Below, piece by piece: positions 1 to 9,518 of a DNA stretch of 64,000 bases. The notes below the pieces were generated by a model. That model worked only from the letters and a program-made list of their open reading frames with translations. It searched no databases and was not told the origin of the DNA. Both the position numbers and the translations under genes were made by a program. The stretch lies in NCBI GenBank assembly GCA_965237725.1, contig OZ250151.1:3968001-4032000 (forward strand), in the 5' to 3' direction. The stretch comes from G965237725 sp965237725 (GTDB lineage Bacteria > Pseudomonadota > Gammaproteobacteria > Arenicellales > Poriferihabitantaceae). Within the stretch, counting starts at the first letter, position 1, and every line of letters starts with the position of its first letter.

Positions 1-1492
1 CGGGCAGGTCTGGGCCATCATCTATGCGAATTCGCCCGGGGGCACCAGGCCCGCCACCCAATCGACCATTGGCCGGAAACTTTATTCGATCTACAGAAAG
101 AAAGACCTGAAAGGCCTGGTCAATGGCAGAACATAATTCTATTCGTTGTCCGAGTCCGCCGCGCCACTGTCCTGGCCCGCCGCTGTCAATGCGAAGTTCT
201 CGTTTTTTGATCCGAACCGGCGCTACATTTTCGGTTATTTCTACCTGACTACCCCAGACACCGCTTGGAAATGCGGTTGCTGAGAGGCCGTCTTTAGTTG
301 GCCGTGCGCCGGTTCCGCCGTTATGCACCAGTTCTATGGCAAAGGTATGCCCACCTTTTCGCGCAGTTTCCGGGGTGTTTCGCAAGGGCAGGTCGTACAT
401 GCACGAGGCACCCTCTGCGGGTATGGCATCGGGCAGGACCTGGTGTAAACAACCGAATACCAGGTCCGGGGTTAACTGTCCCAGAGTGTGACGCATGGCC
501 ACGGGCGACGGCGGCTGGGCATTAAGAATGCAGCCTTTGGGGGCAGTGACAATAAAGGGATCCAGAGAGCCGGCATTGTTGGGAATGTCCGGGCCGAGGA
601 TGCAGCGCAAGGCAAAAACCGAATAAGCAGCGGCATAATTAAGGGGTACATTGATACCTTTCGCCGAGCAATCCGACGTACCAGTGAAATCCAGGTTAAT
701 TTGATCCGTGGAAATATTAAGGGTTGCTGCCAGGTGAATTTCAGATTCATAACCGTCTACGGTTAAACGGTTTGAATAGCTTCCGGGAGTTAGTGCGGCA
801 ATGGTCTGGAGGGTGCCGTTGCGCGATGTTGAGATAATGTGTTGAGCAAGCTCATGGAGGTTATCTAAATTAAAGTCATCCATCATTTCAAGAATTCGGC
901 TGGTGCCAATTTCGCAACAGGCGATCAGCGCATACAAATCACCTTCATTGGCGATGGGCTCCCGGGAATTTGATTTGATGATATCCAGCAGCAGCTGATT
1001 AACTTCTCCTTTATCTACCAGCTTGCAGGGGGGAATCAAAAGGCCTTCGTCAAAAATATCTGATCCTTCCGGCCCCATTCCCAGGCCGCCGAGATCAACA
1101 AGATGGGAGGTGCAGGAAGTAAAACCAATCACCTTGTTGTGGCTGAATACTGGCATCAGCAACAGAAAATCATTGAGATGTCCCGATGCAATCCACGGAT
1201 CATTGGTGACATAAATATCTCCCTTACCCATATGATCGATTCCGATGTCATTTCGCAGGGTTTTTACCGCGGAAGCCATGGTATTAATGTGCCCAGGGGT
1301 TCCAGTGACAGCCTGGGCCATCATCCGCCCCTGCAGGTCAAATATACCTGCTGAGATATCTCCGCATTCCCTGACGATTTGACTAAATGCCGCCCTGATC
1401 AATGCCTGGGCCTGTTCTTCAACCACGGCAAGTAAACGGTTCCACATCACTTGAAGCCGGGTCGGGGACAAACTGGTATACGTCTTGTTCAT
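1..1492 (-). CDS. hyuB: N-methylhydantoinase B / 5-oxoprolinase subunit B (HyuB), 3' end outside window
   Basis: The reverse strand is open without a stop from the ATG at 1492 to the window edge (497 codons), so the protein lacks only its C-terminus; the family is usually about 550-600 residues. Recognisable segments include an N-terminal SPTRLQVMWNRL, then CGDISAGIFDLQGRMMAQ, VTGTPGHI, a GDIYVTNDPW block, HLVDLGGLGMG, and a C-terminal glycine-rich stretch (GGPGQWRGGLG). HyuB works with HyuA in ATP-dependent opening of hydantoin or 5-oxoproline rings. Its ATG overlaps the hyuA stop codon by four bases (ATGA), so the two are very probably translationally coupled. The exact substrate (N-methylhydantoin, hydantoin or 5-oxoproline) cannot be read from sequence. 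Confidence 0.93.
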   Translation of the reverse strand, partial: MNKTYTSLSPTRLQVMWNRLLAVVEEQAQALIRAAFSQIVRECGDISAGIFDLQGRMMAQAVTGTPGHINTMASAVKTLRNDIGIDHMGKGDIYVTNDPWIASGHLNDFLLLMPVFSHNKVIGFTSCTSHLVDLGGLGMGPEGSDIFDEGLLIPPCKLVDKGEVNQLLLDIIKSNSREPIANEGDLYALIACCEIGTSRILEMMDDFNLDNLHELAQHIISTSRNGTLQTIAALTPGSYSNRLTVDGYESEIHLAATLNISTDQINLDFTGTSDCSAKGINVPLNYAAAYSVFALRCILGPDIPNNAGSLDPFIVTAPKGCILNAQPPSPVAMRHTLGQLTPDLVFGCLHQVLPDAIPAEGASCMYDLPLRNTPETARKGGHTFAIELVHNGGTGARPTKDGLSATAFPSGVWGSQVEITENVAPVRIKKRELRIDSGGPGQWRGGLGQRIELCSAIDQAFQVFLSVDRIKFPANGRLGGGPGAPGRIRIDDGPDLP

Positions 1493-3633
1493 TGGACCAC
1501 GGCTCCTGCTTTTGTTATCTTGAGATTTAATTTTGTATTCTCCCTAATTCTGGTGAGCAATAAATTTTGGTTGCAGTCAACCCGTGCTATAAAATCCTGG
1601 CTGACCAAAGTAGTAGTTTGAGATTCAACAATTAAAGCTGGGCCCGCAATCTGGTCCTCAGGAGTTAATTTATCGCGGTGATAAATTGCCGCCTTTACTT
1701 CTTTGCCTGTTAAATCACAGATGATGATGCGGGTTTGATCCGATGTCCGGAATTTTTCTTTAGAAAAGACTGTTTGCTCGAGTTTTGGGATGTGTTGTCC
1801 TGCAGTGAAAACCCGCACCGACCAGTTTAATATTTCAATTTTCATGCCCGGTACGATACGGGCATATTGTCTGCGATATTCAACATCAAACTTTTCGGTT
1901 AATTGTGGTATATCCCCAGATTGAATATCTCTATTGGCCAGTTTGACTTCGATTTCATGGCCCTGACCGCAATAACGCATAAACGCAGATCTTTGTGTGA
2001 AAATTGGCTGATCTATTGCGCCAGCCTGCACAACTTGTTCAGATTCGGCAATCATTGACTCAAAAAGTTGATTGATTTCACCAATATTCAAGTCCTCAAG
2101 AGTTGTGTAGTAACTCCGAACGCTTTCGAAGGATACCGGCGCGTATAAAAATCCCAATGCTGAACCCACTCCCGGATCCCTGGGTATCAAAATATTTTCA
2201 ACCCCAGCACGGCGGGCAACCCGTGTGGCATGGAGCGGCCCGTTTCCTCCAAATGCAATCATGGTTCTGTTGCTCAGGTTTTTGCCCGATTCCACGGCGT
2301 GCATGCGCGCCGCACTGGCCATGGCCTCATCCACAATCTGACTAATGCCCAGGGCCGCATCATCACAATTAATATTCAGCTTATTGGCAACATCATTTTG
2401 AATGACATCCTCAGCGGATTGAATATCGATTTTCAACCGGCCTTCCGCAAATAATTCAGGATCAATCAAACCCATGACGAAATCGGAATCGGTGACAGTG
2501 GGGTTAAGTCCGCCATTACCAAATGCTGCGGGCCCAGGATTGCTGCCAGCACTTTTTGGGCCCACCAATAGTCGCGACAAATTGTCTACGGATGCGATTG
2601 ATCCACCGCCCGCGCCAATTTCAATCATCTCCACTACCGGAATCCGCACCGGCATACCGCTGCCTTTGATAAATCGCGCGGCCCTAGCGATTTCGAATTG
2701 CCGTGAGGTTTGAGGAAGGTATTCGTCGATCAGGCATAATTTTGCTGTGGTGCCACCCATATCGAATGAAAGCACTTCATTGATATCGCAACTGGCCGCA
2801 ATTTTTGCAGCAAGAATAGCGCCGCCTGCGGGGCCCGACTCAACCAGTCTTATTGGAAAACGAATAGCCGATTCAATGGTTGTCATACCGCCGCCGGCGG
2901 TCATCATCAATACAGGGCATTCAATACCCAGTGATTTAAATGCACCTACAAATTCTTCTAAATATCGGCTCATCATGGGCTTGATGTATGCATTGGCCAA
3001 AGTGGTACACAATCGATCAAACTCCCTGGCCTCAGGGCTGACTTCGCTGGATAGGGATATGCTCAAATCAGGTAAGCGTTGCAGCAGCATTTGCTGTAGC
3101 TTTTGTTCGTGAATGGGATTGGCATAGGCATGTAGCAAACAAATTGCCAGGCTGGATATGTTTTTGTTTTCCAGTTCCATGGCCAGTTCATCCAGCCCAC
3201 TTTCATCCAGGGGAATCACAACTTTCCCTTTGGCTGATAATCTTTCCTTAACCGTATAACAATAGGATCGATTTACAATTAAATCGGGCTTATCGATTCC
3301 AATATCGTATTGGCTGTATCGCCGTTCGTATCCAATTTCGAGGATATCCCGAAATCCCTCAGTGGTAATACAGGCAACGCTGGCTCCTCGTCTTTCGATC
3401 AGAGCATTGGTGGCCAGGGTAGTGCCATGAATAAAGGTCGAAATGTCCTGAGCACAAACTCCGGTTTGATCGATGGCATGCCTGGTGCCCGCAAGGGCAC
3501 CAATAGTCGGATTATCCGTAGTGGTCGGATTTTTCGCAGTGGCTAGAATTTCATTGTTTTTATTGGCCAACACGGTGTCGGTAAACGTACCGCCAATATC
3601 TATAGCAATGCGAAGTTGTTTTTGATTGTCCAT
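1489..3633 (-). CDS. hyuA: N-methylhydantoinase A / 5-oxoprolinase subunit A (HyuA)
   Basis: 714 residues, full length for the HyuA family, which binds ATP through an acetate/sugar-kinase-like fold. Visible motifs are the N-terminal phosphate loop IDIGGTFTDTVLA, HGTTLATNALIERRGA, GFRDILEIGYERR, the central GPAGGAILAAK and SFDMGGTTAKLCLID, and a later FGGNGPLHA. The subunit activates the cyclic amide with ATP while HyuB completes hydrolysis. The neighbours (a DAO-family oxidoreductase and a Rieske oxygenase) make an N-methyl compound such as N-methylhydantoin or a sarcosine precursor a plausible substrate, but that is inference. The gene is first in a two-gene operon with hyuB. Confidence 0.95.
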   Translation of the reverse strand: MDNQKQLRIAIDIGGTFTDTVLANKNNEILATAKNPTTTDNPTIGALAGTRHAIDQTGVCAQDISTFIHGTTLATNALIERRGASVACITTEGFRDILEIGYERRYSQYDIGIDKPDLIVNRSYCYTVKERLSAKGKVVIPLDESGLDELAMELENKNISSLAICLLHAYANPIHEQKLQQMLLQRLPDLSISLSSEVSPEAREFDRLCTTLANAYIKPMMSRYLEEFVGAFKSLGIECPVLMMTAGGGMTTIESAIRFPIRLVESGPAGGAILAAKIAASCDINEVLSFDMGGTTAKLCLIDEYLPQTSRQFEIARAARFIKGSGMPVRIPVVEMIEIGAGGGSIASVDNLSRLLVGPKSAGSNPGPAAFGNGGLNPTVTDSDFVMGLIDPELFAEGRLKIDIQSAEDVIQNDVANKLNINCDDAALGISQIVDEAMASAARMHAVESGKNLSNRTMIAFGGNGPLHATRVARRAGVENILIPRDPGVGSALGFLYAPVSFESVRSYYTTLEDLNIGEINQLFESMIAESEQVVQAGAIDQPIFTQRSAFMRYCGQGHEIEVKLANRDIQSGDIPQLTEKFDVEYRRQYARIVPGMKIEILNWSVRVFTAGQHIPKLEQTVFSKEKFRTSDQTRIIICDLTGKEVKAAIYHRDKLTPEDQIAGPALIVESQTTTLVSQDFIARVDCNQNLLLTRIRENTKLNLKITKAGAVVQ

Positions 3634-3952
3634 ACACCCATAACGATATTAAAAGAATGAATGATTAGATGGCCTGCAAATTAATGCAGATCGGGTGTTG
3701 AATTTCCGGATGAATACGGCGCCGTTCTTTTTGACAACGCATCCAGCCTCAACTATTGAGGTAGTACTCGGTGAGAATAGTCAGGCCACGAGGTCGCACC
3801 GGGTGGCGCGTCGTCCTCTACGTCGATCTGAAACTTGATCTAATTGCATGAATTCAATTAATTTAATGCTGATGATTTAACCGGGTTATAGGGTGCGCCA
3901 GTAAAAATTTATTGTCAACCTTGAAATGTCCAGAAGGTTCCATCGACAACAA
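3634..3952. other. Intergenic stretch upstream of hyuA
   Basis: 319 bases between the hyuA start and the end of the oxidoreductase gene, both on the reverse strand. It presumably holds the hyuA promoter. I see no convincing -35/-10 pair, no terminator with a T-tract, no repeat and no coding frame. Confidence 0.5.
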
Positions 3953-5185
3953 TTAAATAATCGACTTTTCCAGAAAGGGTTGTTTAGTGACGATTCGTTC
4001 ATAACCTAATTGAGACATGTCCAGTTCTCTGAACTCACCATAGGCTACCAGTTCGGATACCCCGCGCCCCATGGCCGGAGATTGCTGGAAACCATGGCCG
4101 GAAAATCCATTGACAAAAATAAAATTTGATACTTCAGGATGCGCACCAATAATGGCATTCTGATCCTGAGTGTTATAAGCATAGTGCCCAACCCAGGCGT
4201 TAGTAACTTTGACTGCTTCGAAAGCGGGGACTCGGTTTGCGATGATTGGCCAGATTTTATTTTCCCAGATAGCATGATCAAGATAAAAGTCATCGAAATC
4301 CACGGCAAAATCCTCCTCCGGATCCGGTGGTCCCCCACCTAGATAATACTGGCCATCCGTTCGCATAGTAACTCCAGAGGGGTCGATTGTCAGCGGCAGG
4401 TCCCGATCAAGTGGTTTCTGCGCATCGAAGATAAAAGTGTAACGACGTCTCGGCTCCACCGGAAGTTCAATGCCAGCCATATTGGCGGTAACCGCGGCTC
4501 GGGGGCCTGATGCATTGACTATTTTATCTGCCAGGATAACTTCTCCAGACGCCAGGGTAACGCTACTTACTTTGTTACCGCTTCGTCCGATATCAACGAC
4601 TTCATTGGTAATGTATTCCACGCCATTGTGCCGTGCTGTTCGCCGCCACCAATCGAACATGGTATTACCGTCAAAATAGCCTTCATCCTTTAAATTATGA
4701 CTACCCAGGATAATGCCATCCAGATTATAAAATGGGTATGCTGTTGCAATTTCATCTGGTGTCATGAGCTTTGTACCCGCTCCGCAGGATTGCTGCATTG
4801 CCTGGTTTTCGCGAAGCACTGTTGCACTGCGTTCATTATCAGCCAGAAACATATAGCCATAGCTCTGCAGGGTGATTTCTGGGATATCGGGGTTGCCGCC
4901 CAGGTTCGCTCTGAAATTTTTTAAGAACTCAACACCGAACTGGGAAATCCTGACATTGATTTCATTTGAAAATTGCTGTCTAGTGCAACTGTTTGTTGCT
5001 GCGGTAGATGATCGCTGGTAAGTCGGATCTTTTTCTACCACCAGGATTTTACCATCGAAATCCTTATTGTCAGACAAAAACCATGCAACGGAAGAACCGA
5101 TCATGGCGCCGCCAATAATAACAACGTCGTAGGATTGGTGTTTAGGTTCTGAAGTGATTGGCGATAAGTTTGGCATTGGCGGCAT
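3953..5185 (-). CDS. FAD-dependent oxidoreductase, DAO family (sarcosine/dimethylglycine oxidase-like)
   Basis: 410 residues. The N-terminus has a Rossmann FAD-binding strand-turn-helix (VVIIGGAMIGSSVAWFL) after a 20-residue lead, followed by the acidic end of the second strand (ILVVEKD). The C-terminal FAD-contact region reads FIFVNGFSGHGFQQSPAMGRG, the usual ending of the DAO/FOXRED1 group. Members oxidise the N-C bond of sarcosine, dimethylglycine or other secondary amines. Placement between hyuAB and a Rieske oxygenase fits stepwise N-demethylation, but substrate specificity is not determined. I used the ATG at 5185, about 20 residues before the FAD loop. It is divergent from the hydroxypyruvate isomerase gene with 167 bases between them. 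Confidence 0.9.
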   Translation of the reverse strand: MPPMPNLSPITSEPKHQSYDVVIIGGAMIGSSVAWFLSDNKDFDGKILVVEKDPTYQRSSTAATNSCTRQQFSNEINVRISQFGVEFLKNFRANLGGNPDIPEITLQSYGYMFLADNERSATVLRENQAMQQSCGAGTKLMTPDEIATAYPFYNLDGIILGSHNLKDEGYFDGNTMFDWWRRTARHNGVEYITNEVVDIGRSGNKVSSVTLASGEVILADKIVNASGPRAAVTANMAGIELPVEPRRRYTFIFDAQKPLDRDLPLTIDPSGVTMRTDGQYYLGGGPPDPEEDFAVDFDDFYLDHAIWENKIWPIIANRVPAFEAVKVTNAWVGHYAYNTQDQNAIIGAHPEVSNFIFVNGFSGHGFQQSPAMGRGVSELVAYGEFRELDMSQLGYERIVTKQPFLEKSII

Positions 5186-5352
5186 AGCCTTTATAGAATT
5201 TTACAGCAACTAATTTATAATTTTCGTCGATGAAATGAAAGGGTTTATTCATTGAAACAACCAATGGTGTCAGGGTTGAATTTTGCCGGATTCACCTTTG
5301 TTGGATTGATATAATCAAATGACAAATTAATTTACTAAGATTTTTATTCAAT

Positions 5353-6125
5353 ATGCAGTTTTCAGCCAATCTGGGTTACCTTTTTAAGGAGTTTTCATTG
5401 CCCGATGCCATTCGTGCTGCGGCCAGTACAGGCTTTGACGGCGTAGAGTGCCACTACCCATATGAATATTCTTATCAGGAAATAAATACAGCATTACTGG
5501 AAACCCGCTTGCCGATGATTGGTCTAAATACGCCGCGTGGCGATATCAAGTCAGAAGAGTTCGGTTTATCAGCTATGGTGGGGCGCGAAGATGACGCGCG
5601 TCAATCTATTGATCAGGCAATCGAATACGCTAAGAAGATAGATTGTCACAATGTTCACGTACTGGCGGGAAGGGTGAAGGATTAAATTGTCGACGCGCCT
5701 TTATTAGAAATCTTCGTTACGCAACTGAAATTGCAGCAGAGTCAAGAATCAACATTTTAATTGAACCGCTAAACCGTGTAGATGTTCCCGGATACTTTCT
5801 GTGGAATATAGAAGACGGGGTTTCAATAGTCGATGATGTTGGCGCAGATAATCTTAAAATCATGTTTGACTGTTATCATATTCAGGTGATGCAGGGCAAT
5901 CTGCTACATCGAATCAAGCAGTATTTCCCATATATCGGCCATATTCAGTTCTCTTCAGTGCCTGGACGTCAGCAACCAGATATCGGAGAAATAAACTATC
6001 CCTGGTTGCTTGGATGTATTTCCGACCTGGGTTATGTCGGCATGGTGGGTGCGGAATACAAACCGGGGTTGGCCACCATAGACAGTCTTAGTTGGCTCGA
6101 AAATTTCAGGAAAATATTAATCTGA
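5353..6125 (+). pseudogene. Hydroxypyruvate isomerase-like gene with a one-base frameshift
   Basis: Two overlapping frames together make one Hyi/TIM-barrel protein. 5353-5685 encodes the N-terminal part (MQFSANLGYLF, then NVHVLAG) and stops early; the second frame continues to 6125 with CRRAFIRNLRYATEIA, ILIEPLNRVDVPGYFL, MFDCYHIQ and AEYKPG. The break lies in a G/A-rich stretch near 5668-5680. Restoring one base gives 774 nt, or 257 residues, the normal length of hydroxypyruvate isomerase. Metal-binding and catalytic regions (EPLNR, DCYH) are otherwise well preserved, so this is either a very recent inactivation or a base-calling error in a short homopolymer context. The enzyme would interconvert hydroxypyruvate and tartronate semialdehyde. 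Confidence 0.85.
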
Positions 6126-6129
6126 TCAA

Positions 6130-7302
6130 TTATTTTTTTCGACAAACCCGGGCAAGGTAGCGGGTAAATTGCCATAGATTTCGCTCAATGGAATGGTACG
6201 TGCCTGTTGGCAGGGCCGGAGAGCGCGTTCCCTTGTGCAGGGCTTCGACCAGCTCTCTGTCTTCACCATTGGCAACATCAATATAATTCTTGATCTCACT
6301 GAGCCATTGCTGGTAGTCGCTGTCAGCGACGTCATTTAGAATTTCCGGTGGCACGGCAACACCCCAGGTTGCTTGCAGTTTATCGATTCCCTGGGGTTGT
6401 ACGGTTACATACCAGAGATAATCAGGCATCAAGGTGACTAAATGACAAGGAAATACGCAAAAATCAGTCATCATCCGGCGCCACTCTCCCTCGAGATGTT
6501 TATTATCTGGGTGAGCTGCCCCCGGTCCGGATTCCTCAACTTGTGCCGCACGATGATATCCATAAAAATCGCTATCTTCACCACAGACATATACTTCAGG
6601 TGGTTTGTTGTGTTGGGCAAATGTTTTTGCATGGGCAACCGGAACATGATAACTCTCGGTAAAATTCTCAATCAGATTTTTCCAGTTCGCATTCCAGACC
6701 ATCTTTTCTCGTAACACCGTTTTGTAGCAATCCATGTTGTACCTTCCAACAACATCATTACGCAAAGGCCCAAGCACTTCGGATAATTGGGTTGCAGGAT
6801 TTTTACTGAGTGATAGGTAAATGAATCCTTCCCAGACTTCACATTGCAATGGTCGTAACTTGTGATCTGATTTATTAAACTCGGGTTTCATATCCATATA
6901 AGGCGCACCAATTAATTGCCCACTGGTGTCATAAGTCCAGCCATGATAACGACAGCTGAATCGTTTGGCTGACCCTTTTTCCTCTGGCATCAGGCATGCG
7001 AATCGATGGGCGCAGGCATTCACAAATGCGCGCAGCTGTTTATCTTTTTGTCGAACCACCAGTACTGGAACCTCGGCGATTTCATGGGTTAAATAACCGC
7101 CATGATCTGGTATTTCATCTTCCCGCCCCACACAAATCCATTCGCGCATAAAAACATTCTTTTGTTCGTGAGCCAGAAACGCCATTGAATGGTTTACTTC
7201 AGCGGGTATCGGTTTCGCGCTTTCAAATGCTTCCGCACCAGCAGCCTGTAGTTTACCGAGCACTTCGGTCAACGGAGTATGTGAATTGGGATTAATCATC
7301 AT
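6130..7302 (-). CDS. Rieske [2Fe-2S] ring-hydroxylating-type oxygenase, alpha subunit
   Basis: 390 residues. The Rieske domain shows both halves of the cluster motif, CAHR and CRYHGWTYD. The catalytic domain has NWKNLIENFTESYHVPVAH, giving both mononuclear-iron histidines, and the C-terminal GEDRELVEALHKG segment supplies the expected acidic ligand. All catalytic residues are therefore intact, unlike the two regulator fusions at 21.7-25.9 kb. Related enzymes demethylate glycine betaine, stachydrine or carnitine-type compounds, or hydroxylate aromatics. No reductase gene is adjacent, so it must use one encoded elsewhere. Its 3' end converges on the frameshifted isomerase gene with four bases between the stop codons. 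Confidence 0.93.
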   Translation of the reverse strand: MMINPNSHTPLTEVLGKLQAAGAEAFESAKPIPAEVNHSMAFLAHEQKNVFMREWICVGREDEIPDHGGYLTHEIAEVPVLVVRQKDKQLRAFVNACAHRFACLMPEEKGSAKRFSCRYHGWTYDTSGQLIGAPYMDMKPEFNKSDHKLRPLQCEVWEGFIYLSLSKNPATQLSEVLGPLRNDVVGRYNMDCYKTVLREKMVWNANWKNLIENFTESYHVPVAHAKTFAQHNKPPEVYVCGEDSDFYGYHRAAQVEESGPGAAHPDNKHLEGEWRRMMTDFCVFPCHLVTLMPDYLWYVTVQPQGIDKLQATWGVAVPPEILNDVADSDYQQWLSEIKNYIDVANGEDRELVEALHKGTRSPALPTGTYHSIERNLWQFTRYLARVCRKK

Positions 7303-7447
7303 TGTGATGGATTGCTTTTTAAAATATTAATATGGCTCAAATTTTATTCGAAATCTTACTGTCCATGCTTCTTCCAGGCAATAGAATCAGTTAGGGAATA
7401 ATCCCATAGACCTGACTCAGTTGAAATAAATTCGGGTTGCAGTGGTT

Positions 7448-7638
7448 AAGGAGCCTGTGATTAAAACATGAACAGTCAATTTGAGTTTAAACCCAATATA
7501 TCACGTGGCAATTTCTGCGTTTCAAAACTTCGCAATAGCCGTGCTATTGTGTGCGTTTCGCGCCTTGAACTTGATCATTTTACCCAGCTCCATTTTTTGT
7601 GGCAACTTGATCTGCCCAGTTTTAATCAGAGGTTCCTT
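7448..7638 (+). mobile_element. MITE-like element, copy 1 (191 bp)
   Basis: The ends form a terminal inverted repeat of about 20 bases: AAGGAGCCTGTGATTAAAAC on the left, and the reverse complement of AAGGAACCTCTGATTAAAAC on the right. The centre holds a perfect hairpin (CAATAGC, CGT, GCTATTG at 7533-7549). The same ends and core recur at 32199-32362 and 53681-53855. No transposase frame is present, so it is non-autonomous. Flanking TTAA on both sides could be a target duplication but overlaps the ends and is ambiguous. Confidence 0.85.
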
Positions 7639-7662
7639 AAACTTTAAATTAATGTAAATTTG

Positions 7663-7686
7663 TACCAAATCGATTTTTGGTATAAT
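7663..7686 (+). promoter_or_regulatory. Palindrome overlapping a TATAAT -10 box
   Basis: TACCAAA and TTTGGTA form a perfect 7-bp inverted repeat around TCGATT (7663-7682), and TATAAT at 7681-7686 overlaps the right arm. The -35 region is poor. The arrangement looks like an operator over a weak promoter for the gene at 7872, which would leave a leader of about 180 nt. Confidence 0.35.
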
Positions 7687-7795
7687 AATGGTTCAGGAAT
7701 TTCCATATGTCTTTTGTTAAACTTGGTTCGAACCAGATTCCAGGCAAAAAATAACGGCACTGGTACAATTTCGAATACCTTGAATATGAAGTTTA

Positions 7796-7823
7796 GCAGT
7801 CTTGTAGAAAAGACTGCGATTTT
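7796..7823 (+). terminator. Leader hairpin followed by T-rich stretch
   Basis: GCAGTCTT and AAGACTGC form a perfect 8-bp stem with a 6-base loop, followed by GATTTTAATT. It lies 50 bases before the ATG at 7872. It could be an attenuator in the leader or the end of a short transcript from the promoter-like site at 7681. Confidence 0.4.
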
Positions 7824-7871
7824 AATTGTCGCTGATTTTTCAGTTGGCCCGACTTCATTAATGACTTAACA

Positions 7872-8618
7872 ATGAGCCAAATGAAGAACGACGACCTATC
7901 CGACATAAATCTTAATGAAGACGATGACGACGGGTTTTTCGACTACGACCGAAAACCACTGGATTTAAGCCATCTCGAAGAAGGGCAGGCTCACATGCTT
8001 TTGCCCTTTGCACCCCATATAACTTATGCACGTATTCCACCTGCAATAATTAAAAGCCTGAATGATTATACCGATCATATGGTTGAGAGCGAGGAGAGCA
8101 AAAATCATGACAATTCCGATAACCTGGTAGGTCAGGTAGCAGAAGAATTCAAGATAACCCCGGGTGAACTGAATAAACACATGCCATGGTTTAACAGTGT
8201 ATTTAACATATTTAATGATATGTATATGAATCGAAGGGATCTTGTCATGGATGAAAATCTGAAGACCAATGTGGTGATAAATTCTTCATGGGTCGTCCGT
8301 CAATTTGAAAATGATTTTAATCCGGCACATTTTCATACCAATTGCCATGCTTCTGCAGTTGGATATCTGCGCTTGCCAGATGACTGGGATGCGGAAATGG
8401 AAGAAGATTATAAAGATCACTATCCTTGCAGGGGACACATAGAGTTTTCCTATGATATTACCCGAAGGTGGCATGATGGCAGTGTATTGGTCAAACCCAA
8501 CGTGGGTGACTTTTTTATTTTCCCAAGTTATTTAAAGCATGCGGTTTATCCCTTTCGCAGAAAAGGGGAGCGGCGTTCATTTAGTATGAACGTTAAATAT
8601 CAGTTGAGCAAGAAATAA
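7872..8618 (+). CDS. 2OG-Fe(II) oxygenase-like protein
   Basis: 248 residues with a very acidic N-terminus (about ten D/E in residues 5-24). The C-terminal half follows the pattern of putative 2OG-Fe(II) oxygenases of the TIGR02466 type: FNPAHFHTNCHASAVGYLRLP, a GHIEFSYD strand, then VKPNVGDFFIFPSYLKHAVYPF and GERRSFSMNVKY. The histidines in HFH and in LKHAVYPF and the arginine in GERRS match the expected iron and 2-oxoglutarate ligands. The acidic ligand normally near the first histidine is not obvious (an Asn is present), so activity is uncertain. Substrate unknown. The leader contains an attenuator-like hairpin. Confidence 0.8.
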   Translation: MSQMKNDDLSDINLNEDDDDGFFDYDRKPLDLSHLEEGQAHMLLPFAPHITYARIPPAIIKSLNDYTDHMVESEESKNHDNSDNLVGQVAEEFKITPGELNKHMPWFNSVFNIFNDMYMNRRDLVMDENLKTNVVINSSWVVRQFENDFNPAHFHTNCHASAVGYLRLPDDWDAEMEEDYKDHYPCRGHIEFSYDITRRWHDGSVLVKPNVGDFFIFPSYLKHAVYPFRRKGERRSFSMNVKYQLSKK

Positions 8619-8632
8619 ACGCCGGGTACGGC

Positions 8633-9376
8633 TTACTGGATGGTGCGCGACGCGCCTGTTATGAGATAGGCAATCGTTGGACTGTCCTCGCAATCGTTAT
8701 TATCTGGTAGGGTCAAAGGATAATTTCCGATGGGTGTTACAACCACACCCGCCTCCAGACTCCCGCTGCTTACCAATCCAGAAATCGCTTTTGGTTCCAT
8801 CTGTTGTTTGGAAAATAGATCATCATTAGCGCTGATTTCTGAGGAAATAATCGCGGTAGCGACCAATGCACCAGCAACCGATTCGGTGTGATGGCTGATG
8901 CAGGTATCAGCGATAAGATCGATTTTGTAGCCATCTCCCATTGCTGAGATTTTGATATTGTTTTCGCCAGAAAACACGTTTTCAATTTTAAAATTACTAT
9001 TGTGCCCGTTAGTTTGAATTTCAAAATTTCGTTGAGAGCCATCAATCATGCCATGGTAGAACTGATTGAAACCATTTAATGCTCTATCAATATATTGAGC
9101 GTGAAAGTAGGATTCTTTGCCATGTTTCCTAATCGAGCATGGAATAGGGTCGGCAAATAGCAAAAGCCCCTCACCGATTAAGTTTGCTTCCACAACAGAG
9201 CTCTGACTGGTTTTTAGGAAATTTGTGTAAACTCTAATTAACGGCAAACCCATGTTGATCATCTCATTAATATCCCCATCAGTGGGGAGGGATTCAGAAT
9301 CTGGCTCGTGATTTATTAAAAGTCGGAACTCATTTGTGTGGGACCGCTTTTTACGGACCGAGTTCAATAGATCCAC
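8633..9376 (-). CDS. Conserved hypothetical protein
   Basis: 247 residues, soluble, no signal peptide or membrane segment. I do not recognise the family. The segment HTESVAGALVATAI has a weak resemblance to the conserved glycine-alanine helix of UPF0280/ApbE-like proteins, and the region before the C-terminus (VVVTPIGNYPLTLP) looks like a conserved strand pair, but this is not enough to assign function. The gene is convergent with the 2OG oxygenase-like gene (14 bases between stops) and is downstream of the DMT transporter gene on the same strand. Confidence 0.7.
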   Translation of the reverse strand: MDLLNSVRKKRSHTNEFRLLINHEPDSESLPTDGDINEMINMGLPLIRVYTNFLKTSQSSVVEANLIGEGLLLFADPIPCSIRKHGKESYFHAQYIDRALNGFNQFYHGMIDGSQRNFEIQTNGHNSNFKIENVFSGENNIKISAMGDGYKIDLIADTCISHHTESVAGALVATAIISSEISANDDLFSKQQMEPKAISGLVSSGSLEAGVVVTPIGNYPLTLPDNNDCEDSPTIAYLITGASRTIQ

Positions 9377-9518
9377 AGTTTATTCTAATTTGGCAGTTTG
9401 AGTATTCTCCGAAATTGCTAAAACGCAAAACGGATACGTGTATTACGACTATTCGGTGATAGTGGTGATCCGGGTTAGATTGATATTTTTATATTACTTA
9501 GAGCGATTCTCGGGGTAT

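Larger units (their letters stand above)
7303..7871. other. 569-base non-coding stretch with MITE, promoter-like dyad and hairpin
   Basis: Lies between the Rieske oxygenase start and the 2OG oxygenase-like gene. It contains a full MITE-like element (7448-7638), a palindrome overlapping a TATAAT box (7663-7686), a partial match to the regulatory motif described elsewhere (around 7764-7790), and a strong hairpin followed by T residues (7796-7823). Small open frames here have no support. Confidence 0.6.

Noticed and set aside
298..1354. Several small forward-strand frames
   Set aside because: They lie antisense to the continuous hyuB frame on the reverse strand, which has clear family motifs and runs to the window edge.
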